Assembly (NCBI RefSeq): GCF_000240165.1
Contig: NC_017586.1
Coordinates: 2,356,001-2,420,000, forward strand
Source: Streptantibioticus cattleyicolor NRRL 8057 = DSM 46488
Lineage (GTDB): Bacteria; Actinomycetota; Actinomycetes; Streptomycetales; Streptomycetaceae
Reading direction: 5' to 3'
Length of the DNA: 64,000 nt
This document shows, one piece after another, positions 55,400 through 64,000 of the stretch. Below the pieces are notes generated by a model. It saw only the letters and a program-made list of their open reading frames with translations. It made no database searches and had not been told where the DNA came from. The translations under genes and the position numbers were made by a program. How positions within the stretch are numbered: position 1 is the stretch's first letter; the number at the start of each line of letters is the position of its first letter.

Positions 55400-55597
55400 A
55401 TGAGTGCGACTGTGCACAGACCCATCCTGTCAAACCCGCCGATCGCAGTAGGGGTTGTTGCTGTAGTTGTCATCCTTGTGATCTTGAGGGTTCCGGTTTC
55501 CCCGACTCACGCGATTCTGACTGACTTGGCGGCGCTCTTCGCCTTGGTGTGTGGCAGTTCCGCGAAGAGACGCCGTATGCGCCGCATCCGACAGTAG
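55400..55597 (+). CDS. small membrane protein
   Basis: The 65-residue protein has two hydrophobic helices (about residues 14-30 and 38-53) and a basic tail (AKRRRMRRIRQ). GGGAGG lies before the ATG, and a strong terminator follows. Role unknown. Confidence 0.5.
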   Translation: MSATVHRPILSNPPIAVGVVAVVVILVILRVPVSPTHAILTDLAALFALVCGSSAKRRRMRRIRQ

Positions 55598-55627
55598 ATG
55601 TGCTGTCCGGCAAGCCTGGAACCCCGT

Positions 55628-55659
55628 ACGCCCCCCGCTCTGTCGCGAGCGGGGGGCGT
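55628..55659 (+). terminator. terminator after the small membrane gene
   Basis: ACGCCCCCCGCT pairs with AGCGGGGGGCGT over an 8-base loop, followed by TTTCG. Confidence 0.75.
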
Positions 55660-55982
55660 TTCGATCGACGGACCTTGCAGAGTGGCTGAGGCCGATGGAT
55701 GTGCAGCGAGGCATACGCGCGACTGATCAGTCGTGTCGCCCCCCCCGTCATGGCTGACTGCCGTCGGCTGAGGTCTAGGTGGGTGGCAGCGAACAGGAAC
55801 CGCCGTAACCCACCCGTCGCTCGTAGCCTGCGGTAGGCGGGCCGTGCCCTGCGGGAATGGTCAGGCTGACATCCATCGCTGACATCAACGACCGCAGACA
55901 GCGGCGGATTCAGGCATACGGCGGCAACCCTCCGCCCGTCGGCGAGCCCCTGGGACCGGGCAACTTCCCGGTCATGGAACGA

Positions 55983-56024
55983 TCCTAAAGCGGGTGTCGC
56001 TGGTTCGAATCCAGCTGGGGGCAC
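55983..56024 (+). repeat. tRNA-Arg 3'-half repeat (copy 2, remnant att site)
   Basis: Identical over 42 bp to 52221-52262. It is not followed by CCA and lacks the anticodon stem 5' strand, so it is a bare remnant. It brackets 3.7 kb with no integrase, suggesting an older element at the same tRNA site. Confidence 0.7.
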
Positions 56025-56050
56025 AGCGCCATCAGGCGTTCAGCGCGCGG

Positions 56051-56085
56051 AAGCCCTGGTCAGAGCCAACCTCTGGTCAGGGCTT
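56051..56085 (+). terminator. terminator after att copy 2
   Basis: AAGCCCTG pairs with CAGGGCTT around inner GGTCAGAG-type arms, 27 bp after the repeat. Confidence 0.55.
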
Positions 56086-56752
56086 CGCTGTTTGGCCACA
56101 CGGTGGGCCCACTTCGTCTACGCCCTCCCCACAGCCTCGGTACAAGTGGTCGTCTCCCAAGTCTCTCCTCGGTGATCACGGAGTCGGTGCAGGTCAGCAC
56201 CCAGGCATGAGCGGACCGGGGACCGATGCAGGGGGGCCGACCGATACATAGCCCCGGCCCGCTCATGGGGGTGTCGCACCCGCCACCACTCGCGCGCAGG
56301 GCGTGTGACGCAGTCCAGGATGCAGGATCCACCGCCGGTTTCCCCTGGCAATTGACCGGAAGATTCTTGCGGTGAATTAGCAGGCCACGCCCTGCCAGGA
56401 TGACCTGGGGCGGCTACGTGGCAGGAGCACCCATGTCGAAGAGCGCGCCGGAGCGGGCACTGCCATCCCGCCTGCCGTCGTTCCAGGCGAAGCCGAGCAG
56501 CCTTGACCCCGGGTGTCCAGGTCGTTCGTACAGTGGCGCGCTCAACCTGGGACCAGGGGCCAAGCCCGCGCCACTGCGTGCGGGACGACGGCAGAGGGGA
56601 TGGCAGCGGAAACCGCTGTGGTTCCTGCCGAAGGCAACGTTCCGGGCGTGCCACCACCGCGCTCCGCAGGGGTACCCGATTGCTCAGCCCGCGTGCTTGT
56701 CGTAGGTGCTCGCTAGTCTTGCAGCTCCCTGCGAGAAGGGGTGGGCAAGTCC
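56086..56752. other. stretch without a recognised gene
   Basis: Open frames here give only low-complexity or Arg-rich peptides. AT-rich words (56340-56395) lie mid-way. The last 60 bp hold the leader and ribosome site of the EVE-domain gene. Nothing else seen. Confidence 0.4.
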
Positions 56753-58102
56753 ATGACAGCGTGGGTGCTGATCTGTAACCCCAGGAAGTACCGGCTTCAA
56801 GAAATGCTTGATGACGACCGGGAGTTGACGAGCTGGTCAGTCGGCCGACATCTACATGAGATGCGTGAAGGTGATCCCTTCGCACTGTGGGTGAGCGGCC
56901 CACGAGGAGGAGTCGTAGCAACTGGGCAGCTTACCGGCGGACCGTTCTGGCTCGATGAGGAAGGTGACGACGGCTACTGGACTGAAGCGCCAGGTCCGCG
57001 GCATGTTGCGCCACTCAACGTTGAGCAGTGGCTAAAGTCCTCCATCCCCCGGGAATGGTTCAGCAGCCACAGCGCATTTGCCGGAGCCACCGTGCTGACG
57101 CAACCGTTCGCCACCAACCCCCATCGGCTCACCGACCAACAATGGGAAGCGCTGGCCGCTGAGGTCGAGCAAGCGGTGACGCGCACACCAGAGGTTCAGC
57201 TCCCCGGGAACGATGACTGGGACCTGCGGCCAGGCGACGAGATTCGGCGCGTTGATCTACACACGCGATACGGAGGCAGCCGCCAGGGCAGGATCAGCCC
57301 GTCGAATACGACCAACAACGTCATCTTCTTCACGGACCCCCGCACGGGCGAGCAGCACGGTTACGAAGACGTCTGGGAGTCGGAGGACCGCTTCCGCTAC
57401 ACCGGTGAGGGGCAGGTCGGTGACCAGGTCTTCGCCCGGGGCAACAAGGCGATACGAGACCACCTACGAGACGGGCGCCACCTGCGCCTGTTCATCGGGA
57501 GTCGGGGAAAGGTTCGCTATGCCGGCGAATGGATCCTCGATCCGAACGGCCCCTACTCGTGGGGGCACGCCCCATCAACAGAGGGTGGCGGAGACCGCAA
57601 GGTCATCTACTTCCACATGATCCGCGTCGGCGCAGCAGTGACGGCTCCGGACGTGCCCGTGGGCACCGAATACTGGGTCGAGGATGAGAGCACAGTGCCG
57701 GCGCCGGCCGTGCCGAGTGCTCCGGACCCTGCGCTCATGGGTGAGATTCTGAGCAAGCATCGCCAGTTGCAGAACGCCCTCGCGCAGCAGGTTCGAGACC
57801 GCGGAATGAAGCCGCTATCGCCAACGCCTACCGACCCAGCGTTCGACCTGGCTTGGCAGGACGGGGACACTCTGACAGTCACGGAGGTGAAGTCCCTGCG
57901 GCTGCAGAACGAGTCGCACCAGTTGCGCACCGGGCTCGGCCAGCTACTCGACTACGTAGATCAGCTAAGTGCACGAGCGCCACAGGTGCGCGGAGTCCTG
58001 TGGGTAGAACGAGCACCCTCGGAAGACCGTTGGCTTGGGATCTGCGAACGCGCCGGCGTGGTTCTAGCGTGGCCCGGAGCTGATAGGAAAGCTTGGACGT
58101 AG
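56753..58102 (+). CDS. EVE-SRA-nuclease modification-dependent restriction protein
   Basis: The 449-residue protein has three parts. Residues 1-145 are an EVE domain (TAWVLICNPRKYRL, SWSVGRHLHEMREGDPFALWVSG), a reader of modified bases. About 155-300 is an SRA domain of the ScoMcrA kind (GDEIRRVDLHTRYGGSRQGRI, then GYEDVW). About 335-449 is a PD-(D/E)XK-like end (acidic residues near 368-372, E-V-K in LTVTEVKSL near 380, then QLRTGLGQLLDYVDQL). It probably cuts DNA with modified cytosine or sulfur. Stand-alone, no methylase nearby. AGAAGGGG precedes the ATG. Confidence 0.8.
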   Translation: MTAWVLICNPRKYRLQEMLDDDRELTSWSVGRHLHEMREGDPFALWVSGPRGGVVATGQLTGGPFWLDEEGDDGYWTEAPGPRHVAPLNVEQWLKSSIPREWFSSHSAFAGATVLTQPFATNPHRLTDQQWEALAAEVEQAVTRTPEVQLPGNDDWDLRPGDEIRRVDLHTRYGGSRQGRISPSNTTNNVIFFTDPRTGEQHGYEDVWESEDRFRYTGEGQVGDQVFARGNKAIRDHLRDGRHLRLFIGSRGKVRYAGEWILDPNGPYSWGHAPSTEGGGDRKVIYFHMIRVGAAVTAPDVPVGTEYWVEDESTVPAPAVPSAPDPALMGEILSKHRQLQNALAQQVRDRGMKPLSPTPTDPAFDLAWQDGDTLTVTEVKSLRLQNESHQLRTGLGQLLDYVDQLSARAPQVRGVLWVERAPSEDRWLGICERAGVVLAWPGADRKAWT

Positions 58103-58230
58103 CCACTGGAAACTGCTCGGTCGCGGAGCGGCCGACTCAGGGCCAACTGCCTGGCAATTTCGGTAAGCGCTGCTGTACAACCACCGAGCATCATCTGTGG
58201 TGGTCCTGGGCCGACCAGGTCGCGGCGCTA

Positions 58231-59099
58231 AGGGCTGTCCCGTAAATGATCTCTGACGGGTCTGGTGGCCTGCTGGTTTCTGCGTCACCCGGCAAGGACG
58301 AGGTTGTGCAGGCGGGCGATGCCGAGCATGGCGTGCTGGACGCCGTCGCCCTTCAGCCGGCAGTCGCGAAGGATCTTCCAGCCCTTCATCCGGGCGAAGA
58401 CGTGCTCTACACGGGCGCGGACTTTGCGGTGGGAGGCGTTGTGCTCCTCCTTCCATTCCGGGAGTTCGGTCTGGCCCTTCTCGCGGCGGTGCGGGATGAC
58501 CAGGCCGGTGCCCCGGTAGCCGCCATCTGCGATGACCGTGGTCTTGCCGACGGCGTCTTTCGCGCCGGACAGCTCCCACGCCTTGCAGTCGTTGCGGTTG
58601 CCTGCGACTGGTCGGCCGACCGCGACGACGAGCCGGGTGTCGGCGTCGATGACGACCTGGTGGTTGGTGGAGTACCGGTAGTTCTTGGACTGCTCGGCGA
58701 TGGTGTGGTCACGGGTGGGAACGAGGGTGCCGTCCACGATGAGCACGGTGTCCTTGCGGAACCGCTTGCGCTGCTGGAGCGCGAGCGCGGGCCCGAGGTG
58801 GTCGATGATGCGGTCGGCCGCCGACTTGGACACCCCGAACAGCGGGGCCAGTTGGCGCAGGGTCAGGTTCGTCCGCCAGTACGCGGCGATCAGGAGCACG
58901 CGGTCCTCCAGCGGCAGGCTCCATGGCCGACCCTTGCGCACCGGGTCCACACCCTCACGCCGGAGCGCGGTGATCAGCTTGCCGAACTGGCGCGGGCTCA
59001 GCCCAGTGAACGGGGCTATCCAGGAGGGCTCAGACGCCGTGATCACACCAGACACAGCCAGATCATCTCACCCGTGACCAGCAGTTACGGGACAGCCCT
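58231..59099 (-). mobile_element. IS5-family insertion sequence (869 bp)
   Basis: The element ends in AGGGCTGTCCCGTAA inverted repeats (58231-58245 and 59085-59099) and is flanked by TA on both sides (58229-58230 and 59100-59101). It holds one transposase gene. Size and ends fit the IS427-like part of the IS5 family. Confidence 0.8.
58285..59055 (-). CDS. IS5-family transposase
   Basis: The 256-residue protein has the HTH_Tnp_4-like start (TGLSPRQFGKLITALRREG, then LIAAYWRTNLTLRQLAPLFGVS). A DDE core follows: D in VLIVDGTLVP, D in VIADGGYRG, E in RVEHVFARMK. It looks intact. Start GTG. Confidence 0.85.
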   Translation of the reverse strand: MSGVITASEPSWIAPFTGLSPRQFGKLITALRREGVDPVRKGRPWSLPLEDRVLLIAAYWRTNLTLRQLAPLFGVSKSAADRIIDHLGPALALQQRKRFRKDTVLIVDGTLVPTRDHTIAEQSKNYRYSTNHQVVIDADTRLVVAVGRPVAGNRNDCKAWELSGAKDAVGKTTVIADGGYRGTGLVIPHRREKGQTELPEWKEEHNASHRKVRARVEHVFARMKGWKILRDCRLKGDGVQHAMLGIARLHNLVLAG

Positions 59100-59102
59100 T
59101 AG

Positions 59103-59594
59103 GAGCGGGCTCGGGGTGTGTTGCAGTACCACTGGCGTTGTTGGGCGGAGTGGCGGCCGGAGAGCTGGGAGTTGAACCTGGTGGCCGTGCGGGACGGCGT
59201 CGTCGTGGGGACCCAGGGCGTCAGCGGGCGGGAGTTCGGGGTCGGCCGGGAGGTGAGCACCGGGTCGTGGCTCGGGAGGGCCCATCACGGGCAGGGCCTG
59301 GGCACCGAGATGCGGGCCGCCGTCCTGTACCTGGCCTTCACCGGGCTCGGCGCGGAGCACGCCGTGTCCGGGGCGTACACGGACAACGCGGCCTCGCTCG
59401 GGGTGTCACGCAAACTGGGCTACCGGGACGACGGGATCGAACGTCACGTCGTACGCGGCAAGCCCGCGGTGCTGCGCCGGCTCCGGTTGACGGCCGAACG
59501 GTGGCGGGAGCACCACCGCGTGCCGGTCAGGATAGAAGGGCTGGCGGAGTGCCTGCCCGCGTTCGGGCTGGGCGACCACCGCTCCGGGGCGTGA
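59103..59594 (+). pseudogene. GNAT acetyltransferase gene truncated by the IS
   Basis: The frame is open right up to the IS border (ERARGVLQYHW...), then runs on with SWLGRAHHGQGLGTEMRAAVL (acetyl-CoA loop) and GVSRKLGYRDDGIERH. The usual first 50 or so residues are missing, and are not found on the other side of the IS. RimJ/RimL-type acetyltransferase; probably inactive, although a GTG at 59118 could start a short form. Confidence 0.75.
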
Positions 59595-59878
59595 GGCGCG
59601 GCGCCGGTCCTCTCTGGTGAGGCGCAACACCGACCACTCCTCGTCGATGAACTCGACGTCGTAAGCCGCGGCTTGGTGAGATTGCGGTGCGTTGTCTCGC
59701 GTGCACCTGGCCATTGCGGCCCCCTTTTGACGAACGGCACGGTCTGCGCACGTTCCCCTTCCGGGTTCACTCCGGCTGTGGCGCCCCACACCGTGGTTCC
59801 GGTATCGGCTTGGGCAACCGGGCTCTCCCGCGCTTCATGTCGGAGTAACCTCGGCTTCTGCTTCTCGGGGGAGGGACG

Positions 59879-61591
59879 ATGCTGTATCGCTTCAATCCGC
59901 CGCCTGGATGGCCGGTTCCGGCTGAGGGGTGGGCGCCGTCGGTGGAGTGGCGGCCCGATCCGGCATGGCCGGCTGCTCCGGCCGGGTGGCAGTTGTGGAT
60001 ACCGGTTCCGGTGGCGGAGGACCTGCCCGGCTGGGCGGGCGGGATATCCAGCGGACCGACGGCGGCCAGCAGGCCGCCGACCGCCGCCGCGCACCCGGCG
60101 TCGCCCGCCCCTCGTCGCTTCGGGCTTTTCGGACGCCGCCGTAACGGTGGCACGGGTGAAGCGGACGAGTTGCGCGCGTGGATAGCGAAGACGCAGGGCA
60201 TGGAAGCCGCGCAGGTGCTGGAGGCCATTCGGGAGGTGCGCGAGACGGCGTCGGCCGTACGTGCGGCGGCGCAGACCGAGGGGGACCGGATACGGCGGGC
60301 CGCGCAGGCGGAGGCAACGGCGCTGCGCGCAGGGGCGGAGGCGGACGCGGAGGCGCTGCGCCGGGAGGTCCAGCAGGAGGTGGGGGCCACGCGGGCGACA
60401 GCGGCCGCGGAGGCCAAGGAGACGTCCCGGAAGGCGCGGGAGGAGGCGAAGCAGGAGAAAGAAGAGGCCCGGAAGGCCGCGAAGGAGACACAGCTCGCCC
60501 GCAAGGAGGCCGAGAAGGTCCGACAGGAGACCCACCAGGCCGAGCGGCGCCTCGCCGAGCTGCGGGCTCAGGTCGTCACCACCGAGGAGAGGGCGCTGCT
60601 CCAACAGGTCGGCATCTACGCGTACCACCATCAGTTGCAGGATGCCGTGGCCTACCGCAGCCGACTCGACTCGTTGCAGTCCGAGATAAAGAACTTGGCC
60701 CGCACGGGCCAGGCGGTGCTCGCGGCAACCGACTGGACGGTCAACGGATCAGCGCGCGAGGGACGCAAAATGGTCCGCGACTTCTCCAAGCTCATGCTCA
60801 GGGCGTACAACGCGGAGGCGGACTACGCCGTGCGGACCATGCGGCCGCATCGCCTGAACTCACTGGTCGACCGCCTGTACAAGAGCCGTGAGACCATCGC
60901 CAAACTCGGCGCGACCATGCACATACGAATTTCCGACGCGTATCACAATGCCCGCGTGAGGGAATTGCAGCTCACTGCCGACTTCCTCCAGAAGAAGGAT
61001 GAGGAGAAGGAGGCGCAGCGGGAGATCCGGGCGCGGGAGCGGGAGGAGGCGGCCGCGCAGCGCGAGCTGGAGCGGGAACGCGAGAAGCTGCAGAAGGAGC
61101 TGGGGCACTACCAGGCGGTCATCGAACGGCTCCGGCAGCGGGGGGACACGGTGGCCGCGGACGAGGTCCAAGGGAAGCTGACGGAGATCGAGGAAGCGCT
61201 CAGTTCGGTCGAGAGCCGGGCCGCCAATATTCGCGCCGGGTACGTCTACGTGATCTCCAACGTCGGGGCCTTCGGAGAACGCATGGTGAAGATTGGGATG
61301 ACGCGCCGCCTGGAGCCACTGGAGCGCATCTACGAATTGAGTGGTGCCGCCGTACCGTTCCGGTTCGACGTGCACGCCCTGATCTTCAGCAAGGACGCGG
61401 TGGGACTCGAGGCGCAGCTGCACAAGGAATTCGCGGCACGCCGGGTGAATCGCGTCAACGCGCGCAAGGAATTCTTCCGGGTCACCCCGGCCGAGGTGCG
61501 TGAGGCGCTACGGCGCCATGCCGGAAACCTCCTCGTCGAGTTCCGGGAGGAGCCGCAGGCGCTGGAATGGCGGGCCAGCCAGGCCGCGTGA
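59879..61591 (+). CDS. SNIPE-like DUF4041/GIY-YIG nuclease
   Basis: The 570-residue protein has two PPGWP/PAGW motifs at the start (residues 8-40). A disordered basic linker and a long coiled coil follow (about 95-215). Then comes a DUF4041-type region (about 230-390; RTGQAVLAATDWTVNGS, RPHRLNSLVDRLYKSRETIAK), another coiled coil, and a T5orf172-type GIY-YIG domain from about residue 455 (GYVYVISNVG, VKIGMTRRLEP). DUF4041 with GIY-YIG is the make-up of SNIPE, which cuts phage DNA at entry. No clear membrane helix here. GGGGGAGGG precedes ATG. Confidence 0.75.
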   Translation: MLYRFNPPPGWPVPAEGWAPSVEWRPDPAWPAAPAGWQLWIPVPVAEDLPGWAGGISSGPTAASRPPTAAAHPASPAPRRFGLFGRRRNGGTGEADELRAWIAKTQGMEAAQVLEAIREVRETASAVRAAAQTEGDRIRRAAQAEATALRAGAEADAEALRREVQQEVGATRATAAAEAKETSRKAREEAKQEKEEARKAAKETQLARKEAEKVRQETHQAERRLAELRAQVVTTEERALLQQVGIYAYHHQLQDAVAYRSRLDSLQSEIKNLARTGQAVLAATDWTVNGSAREGRKMVRDFSKLMLRAYNAEADYAVRTMRPHRLNSLVDRLYKSRETIAKLGATMHIRISDAYHNARVRELQLTADFLQKKDEEKEAQREIRAREREEAAAQRELEREREKLQKELGHYQAVIERLRQRGDTVAADEVQGKLTEIEEALSSVESRAANIRAGYVYVISNVGAFGERMVKIGMTRRLEPLERIYELSGAAVPFRFDVHALIFSKDAVGLEAQLHKEFAARRVNRVNARKEFFRVTPAEVREALRRHAGNLLVEFREEPQALEWRASQAA

Positions 61592-61623
61592 GCGTCACAC
61601 ACGAGGTTCGCGGTCGCTCCGGA

Positions 61624-62079
61624 TCAGTCCACCAGCCCCCACGCCCGTTCGTTGAGCGATTGGTCGGCGAAGGAGAGGCGGCCGACGTGGCCGTGGAGGT
61701 GGCCGGCGTGGGGCTCGGTGAGGTCGAAGGAGGCGACGATGTCGGCGTGCCAGGTGGCGGCGTGGGCATCGAAGGAGTGGGGGGAGGTGGTGAGGCGGGC
61801 CCCGAGGGCGGTGGTGAGGAGCCAGCGGGCGGCCGACTGGATGGAGGGGCCGAAGGGGCCGGGGTCGAGGTGGGCGGTGGCGACGGCCCACAGGTCGGGG
61901 TCGGTGCCGGGGCGGCCGGGCACCGGAACGGTGGCCACCACCGCGGTCTCCCCCAGCGTGCCGGTCGTGGTGTACGCCAGCACGCAGCGCCGGTCCGGCC
62001 ACTGGTAGGTCAGGCGGGTCACCGTCACGCGTCCGGTCCCGGTCAGTCGCAGCGCCACGGGCGGCTCCTCCGCGATCAC
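61624..62079 (-). CDS. hypothetical protein beside eccC
   Basis: The 151-residue protein (GTG start) has LTYQWPDRRCVLAYTTTGTLG, then SPHSFDAHAATWHADI and SFADQSLNERAWGLVD. It lies 195 bp downstream of the EccC gene on the same strand and may belong to that secretion locus. No family recognised. Confidence 0.5.
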   Translation of the reverse strand: MIAEEPPVALRLTGTGRVTVTRLTYQWPDRRCVLAYTTTGTLGETAVVATVPVPGRPGTDPDLWAVATAHLDPGPFGPSIQSAARWLLTTALGARLTTSPHSFDAHAATWHADIVASFDLTEPHAGHLHGHVGRLSFADQSLNERAWGLVD

Positions 62080-62274
62080 GGTACCCGTGCGGACCCCGAC
62101 GCCCCCGGCCCGACACGGACCCCGCCGCCCCGTACGCCGCCGGCTCGCCCTTACGGTCCGGCCCCGCCCGGCACCGGAGAGACGGCCCCGGGACGGCCTC
62201 GGTACGACCCCGGTACGGCCTCAGGCCCCGCCCGGCCCCGGCGAACGGCCCCCGTCCCGCACCCCCCGCACGGA

Positions 62275-64000
62275 CTACTCCCCCACCTCCTCCCCCAACG
62301 CCACCTGCACCACCATCCGCGGCACCGTGCGGGAGACCAGGACGCCTCGGCCCGGGGGGCGGGGGGTGGCGCGTTCGGGGCCCAGGAGGGGGCCTTCGCG
62401 GGGGTCGCCGGAGAGGACGAGGCCGGCGGTGCCGAGTTCGCGGACGCGGCCGAGGAGGGGGTCGGTCAGCTGGGTGCGGGTGGAGCCGGCGACGCGGCGG
62501 GCGGCGACGAGGTGGAAGCCGATCTCGCGGGCCTGCGGAAGGTGGTCGGCGAGGACGGCGAGCGGGGCGGGGCGGCTCGCGGCCACCAGGTCGTAGTCGT
62601 CGACGACGACGTAAAGTTCCGGGCCGCTCCACCAGTCGCGGTCCCGTAGCCGACGGGCGGTGATGGTGGGCGGGGGCAGGCGTTCGGCGAGTTTGGCGGC
62701 GACCTGCTCGGCGTAGACCTTGGCGGCGCCCGCGTCGCCGGCGTAGGCGCCCACGTACTCGTCGGGGACCGCGCCGAGCAGGGTGCGCCGGTAGTCGACG
62801 ACGACGAAGCGGACGTCCCGGGCCGGGCGGCGGGCGGCGAGGGCCGCCATCCACATGCGCAGGAACTCGGTCTTGCCGGCGCCGGAGTCGCCGTAGACGA
62901 GGAAGTGCGGGTCGTCGGCCTCCAGGTCGAGCGGGACGGGGGCGAGGTCGTCCTCGCCGAGGCCGATGGGCACGCCCCGGACGGCGTCGGGCAGTGGCGG
63001 CAGGTCGCGGGCGCGGATCCGTTCCGGGAGCATGCGGATGGGCGGGGCGGGGCGGCCCGGCCAGGAGGCGGCGATCTTGGCGATGGTCTCCTGCTGGGCG
63101 TCGGCGAGCCCTTCGGCGGTGTCGAGGCCGTCCAGCCGGGGCAGCGCGACGTGGAACTGGTGGCCGCCGGGGACCTGGCCGCGGCCGGGCGGGGCGCCGA
63201 CGAAGCGGCGGGCGGCGCGGCGGTCGATCTCGGAGTCCGCGGGGTCGCCGAGGCGCAGTTCGAGGCGGCCGGAGATGGAGTCGCGCAGCGCCATCCGCAG
63301 TTCCGGCCAGCGGTTGGCGGTCAGGATCAGGTGGACGCCGACGCCGAGGCCGCGGCCGGCGATGTCGAGGACGAGGGCGTCGGCCTCCTCCAACTCGCCG
63401 CGCAGCGCGCCCCAGTTGTCGAGGACCAGGAAGACGTCGGCGGCGCGCAGGCCGGCCGGGAGTTCACCGGCCGCGCGGCGGCGGCGGAACTCGGCGGCCG
63501 AGTCGATGCCCAGTTCCCGGAAGCGGGTCTCCCGTTCCTCGATCAGCGCCCGGGTCTCGGCGAGGGCGCGGCGGACCCGGGGCAGATCGTGGCGGCCGGC
63601 GACGCCGCTGACGTGCGGGGCGTTCTCGTACGGCAGCAGGCCGCCGCCGCCGAAGTCGAGGCAGGTGAACTGCGCCTGGTCGGGGGTGTGGGTGAGCATC
63701 GCGGACAGCAGCAGGGTGCGCAGGAAGGTGCTCTTGCCGGACTGCGGGGCGCCGATGACGGCGAGGTGTCCGTGTTCGATGGCGAAGTCGGGGGCGAGCG
63801 GGTGCTGTTCCTGGCGGGCGGGGACGTCGATGACGCCGACGGGGAAGGCCAGTTCGCCGTTGCCGGGCCACCACTGGGCACGCAGGCCGGTGCCGGGGTC
63901 GGCGGCGACCGGGCCGGTGAGGGCGTCCAGCGGCAGGGCGGGCGGCAGCGGCGGCAGCCACACCTGGTGGGCCGGGCGGCCGGCCCGGCAGAGCCGTTCC
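62275..64000 (-). CDS. eccC: EccC-type FtsK/SpoIIIE ATPase (partial, runs off window)
   Basis: The frame is open to the window edge (HQVWLPPLPPALP... is an EccC hallmark). It shows two P-loops: GAPQSGKSTFLRTLL and GDSGAGKTEFLRMWM, the second and third ATPase units. Walker B-like strands are FLVLDNWG and LYVVVDDYD. This is the C-terminal part of the type VII secretion motor. The N-terminal membrane part lies outside the window. Confidence 0.85.
   Translation of the reverse strand, partial: ERLCRAGRPAHQVWLPPLPPALPLDALTGPVAADPGTGLRAQWWPGNGELAFPVGVIDVPARQEQHPLAPDFAIEHGHLAVIGAPQSGKSTFLRTLLLSAMLTHTPDQAQFTCLDFGGGGLLPYENAPHVSGVAGRHDLPRVRRALAETRALIEERETRFRELGIDSAAEFRRRRAAGELPAGLRAADVFLVLDNWGALRGELEEADALVLDIAGRGLGVGVHLILTANRWPELRMALRDSISGRLELRLGDPADSEIDRRAARRFVGAPPGRGQVPGGHQFHVALPRLDGLDTAEGLADAQQETIAKIAASWPGRPAPPIRMLPERIRARDLPPLPDAVRGVPIGLGEDDLAPVPLDLEADDPHFLVYGDSGAGKTEFLRMWMAALAARRPARDVRFVVVDYRRTLLGAVPDEYVGAYAGDAGAAKVYAEQVAAKLAERLPPPTITARRLRDRDWWSGPELYVVVDDYDLVAASRPAPLAVLADHLPQAREIGFHLVAARRVAGSTRTQLTDPLLGRVRELGTAGLVLSGDPREGPLLGPERATPRPPGRGVLVSRTVPRMVVQVALGEEVGE

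Noticed and set aside
55470-56024. Minus-strand open frame starting with PPAGFEPATPALG at the second tRNA repeat
   Set aside because: This peptide is the well-known false translation of the antisense of tRNA 3' ends; the same appears at 52.2 kb (MSLVPPAGFEPATPALG).
59406-59715. Minus-strand frame MARCTRDNAPQSHQAAAYDVEF... upstream of the SNIPE-like gene
   Set aside because: The first 40 residues look protein-like, but the frame continues antisense through the acetyltransferase remnant without a stop; support is too weak.

Overview
The window is high-GC actinobacterial DNA, most likely from a Streptomyces chromosome. Supporting signs are very high GC at third codon positions, frequent GTG starts, long runs of genes joined by GTGA, ATGA or TGATG stop/start overlaps, GntR and XRE/TPR regulators, and an EccC-type type VII secretion ATPase at the right edge.

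Layout. (1) About 1-9,180 is accessory DNA: an orphan Pycsar-type membrane effector, a small-molecule cluster (phytanoyl-CoA-type dioxygenase, nucleotidyltransferase, NUDIX hydrolase), an exonuclease/endonuclease/phosphatase-family protein, two GntR regulators with related palindromic operators, an XRE/TPR regulator, and a lower-GC GIY-YIG nuclease. (2) About 9,215-52,262 is a large, apparently complete siphovirus prophage. On the minus strand, read from high to low coordinates, it carries terminase, portal, HK97-type protease, capsid, connectors, tail tube, tail chaperones, tape measure, tail tip, receptor-binding protein, endolysin and holin. Next to the terminase (29.2-33.6 kb) is an unusual locus of four related small genes, most of them carrying their own promoter and terminator, bracketed by two related DNA-binding proteins. 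Further right are a block of small membrane proteins that resembles plasmid/AICE spread genes, then a tightly coupled early operon (about 49.2 to 38.1 kb). That operon holds an O-like replication protein with internal iterons, an Acb2/Tad1-like protein, HNH and Holliday-junction-type nucleases and a RecE-type exonuclease with a probable annealing partner. A divergent Cro/CI-like switch, an excisionase-like protein and a tyrosine integrase follow. (3) A 42-bp tRNA-Arg(CCT) 3'-end repeat lies just after the integrase (52.2 kb) and again at 56.0 kb; the DNA between holds regulators and looks like an older remnant element. (4) 56.7-61.6 kb carries defence genes: an EVE-SRA-nuclease restriction protein and a DUF4041/GIY-YIG protein resembling SNIPE. 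They are separated by an IS5-type element that truncates an acetyltransferase gene. (5) From about 61.6 kb the DNA looks like host backbone with a partial eccC.

How it works together. The prophage has standard lysogeny, recombination, replication, packaging, head/tail and lysis modules, but no polymerase or replicative helicase was recognised, so replication would use the host machinery. The least explained features are the repeated small-gene locus at 30.1-33.4 kb and the 199-residue His/Arg-rich protein inside the head genes. The left attachment site is not visible, so the left boundary of the prophage, and whether 1-9,180 belongs to it, is unresolved.
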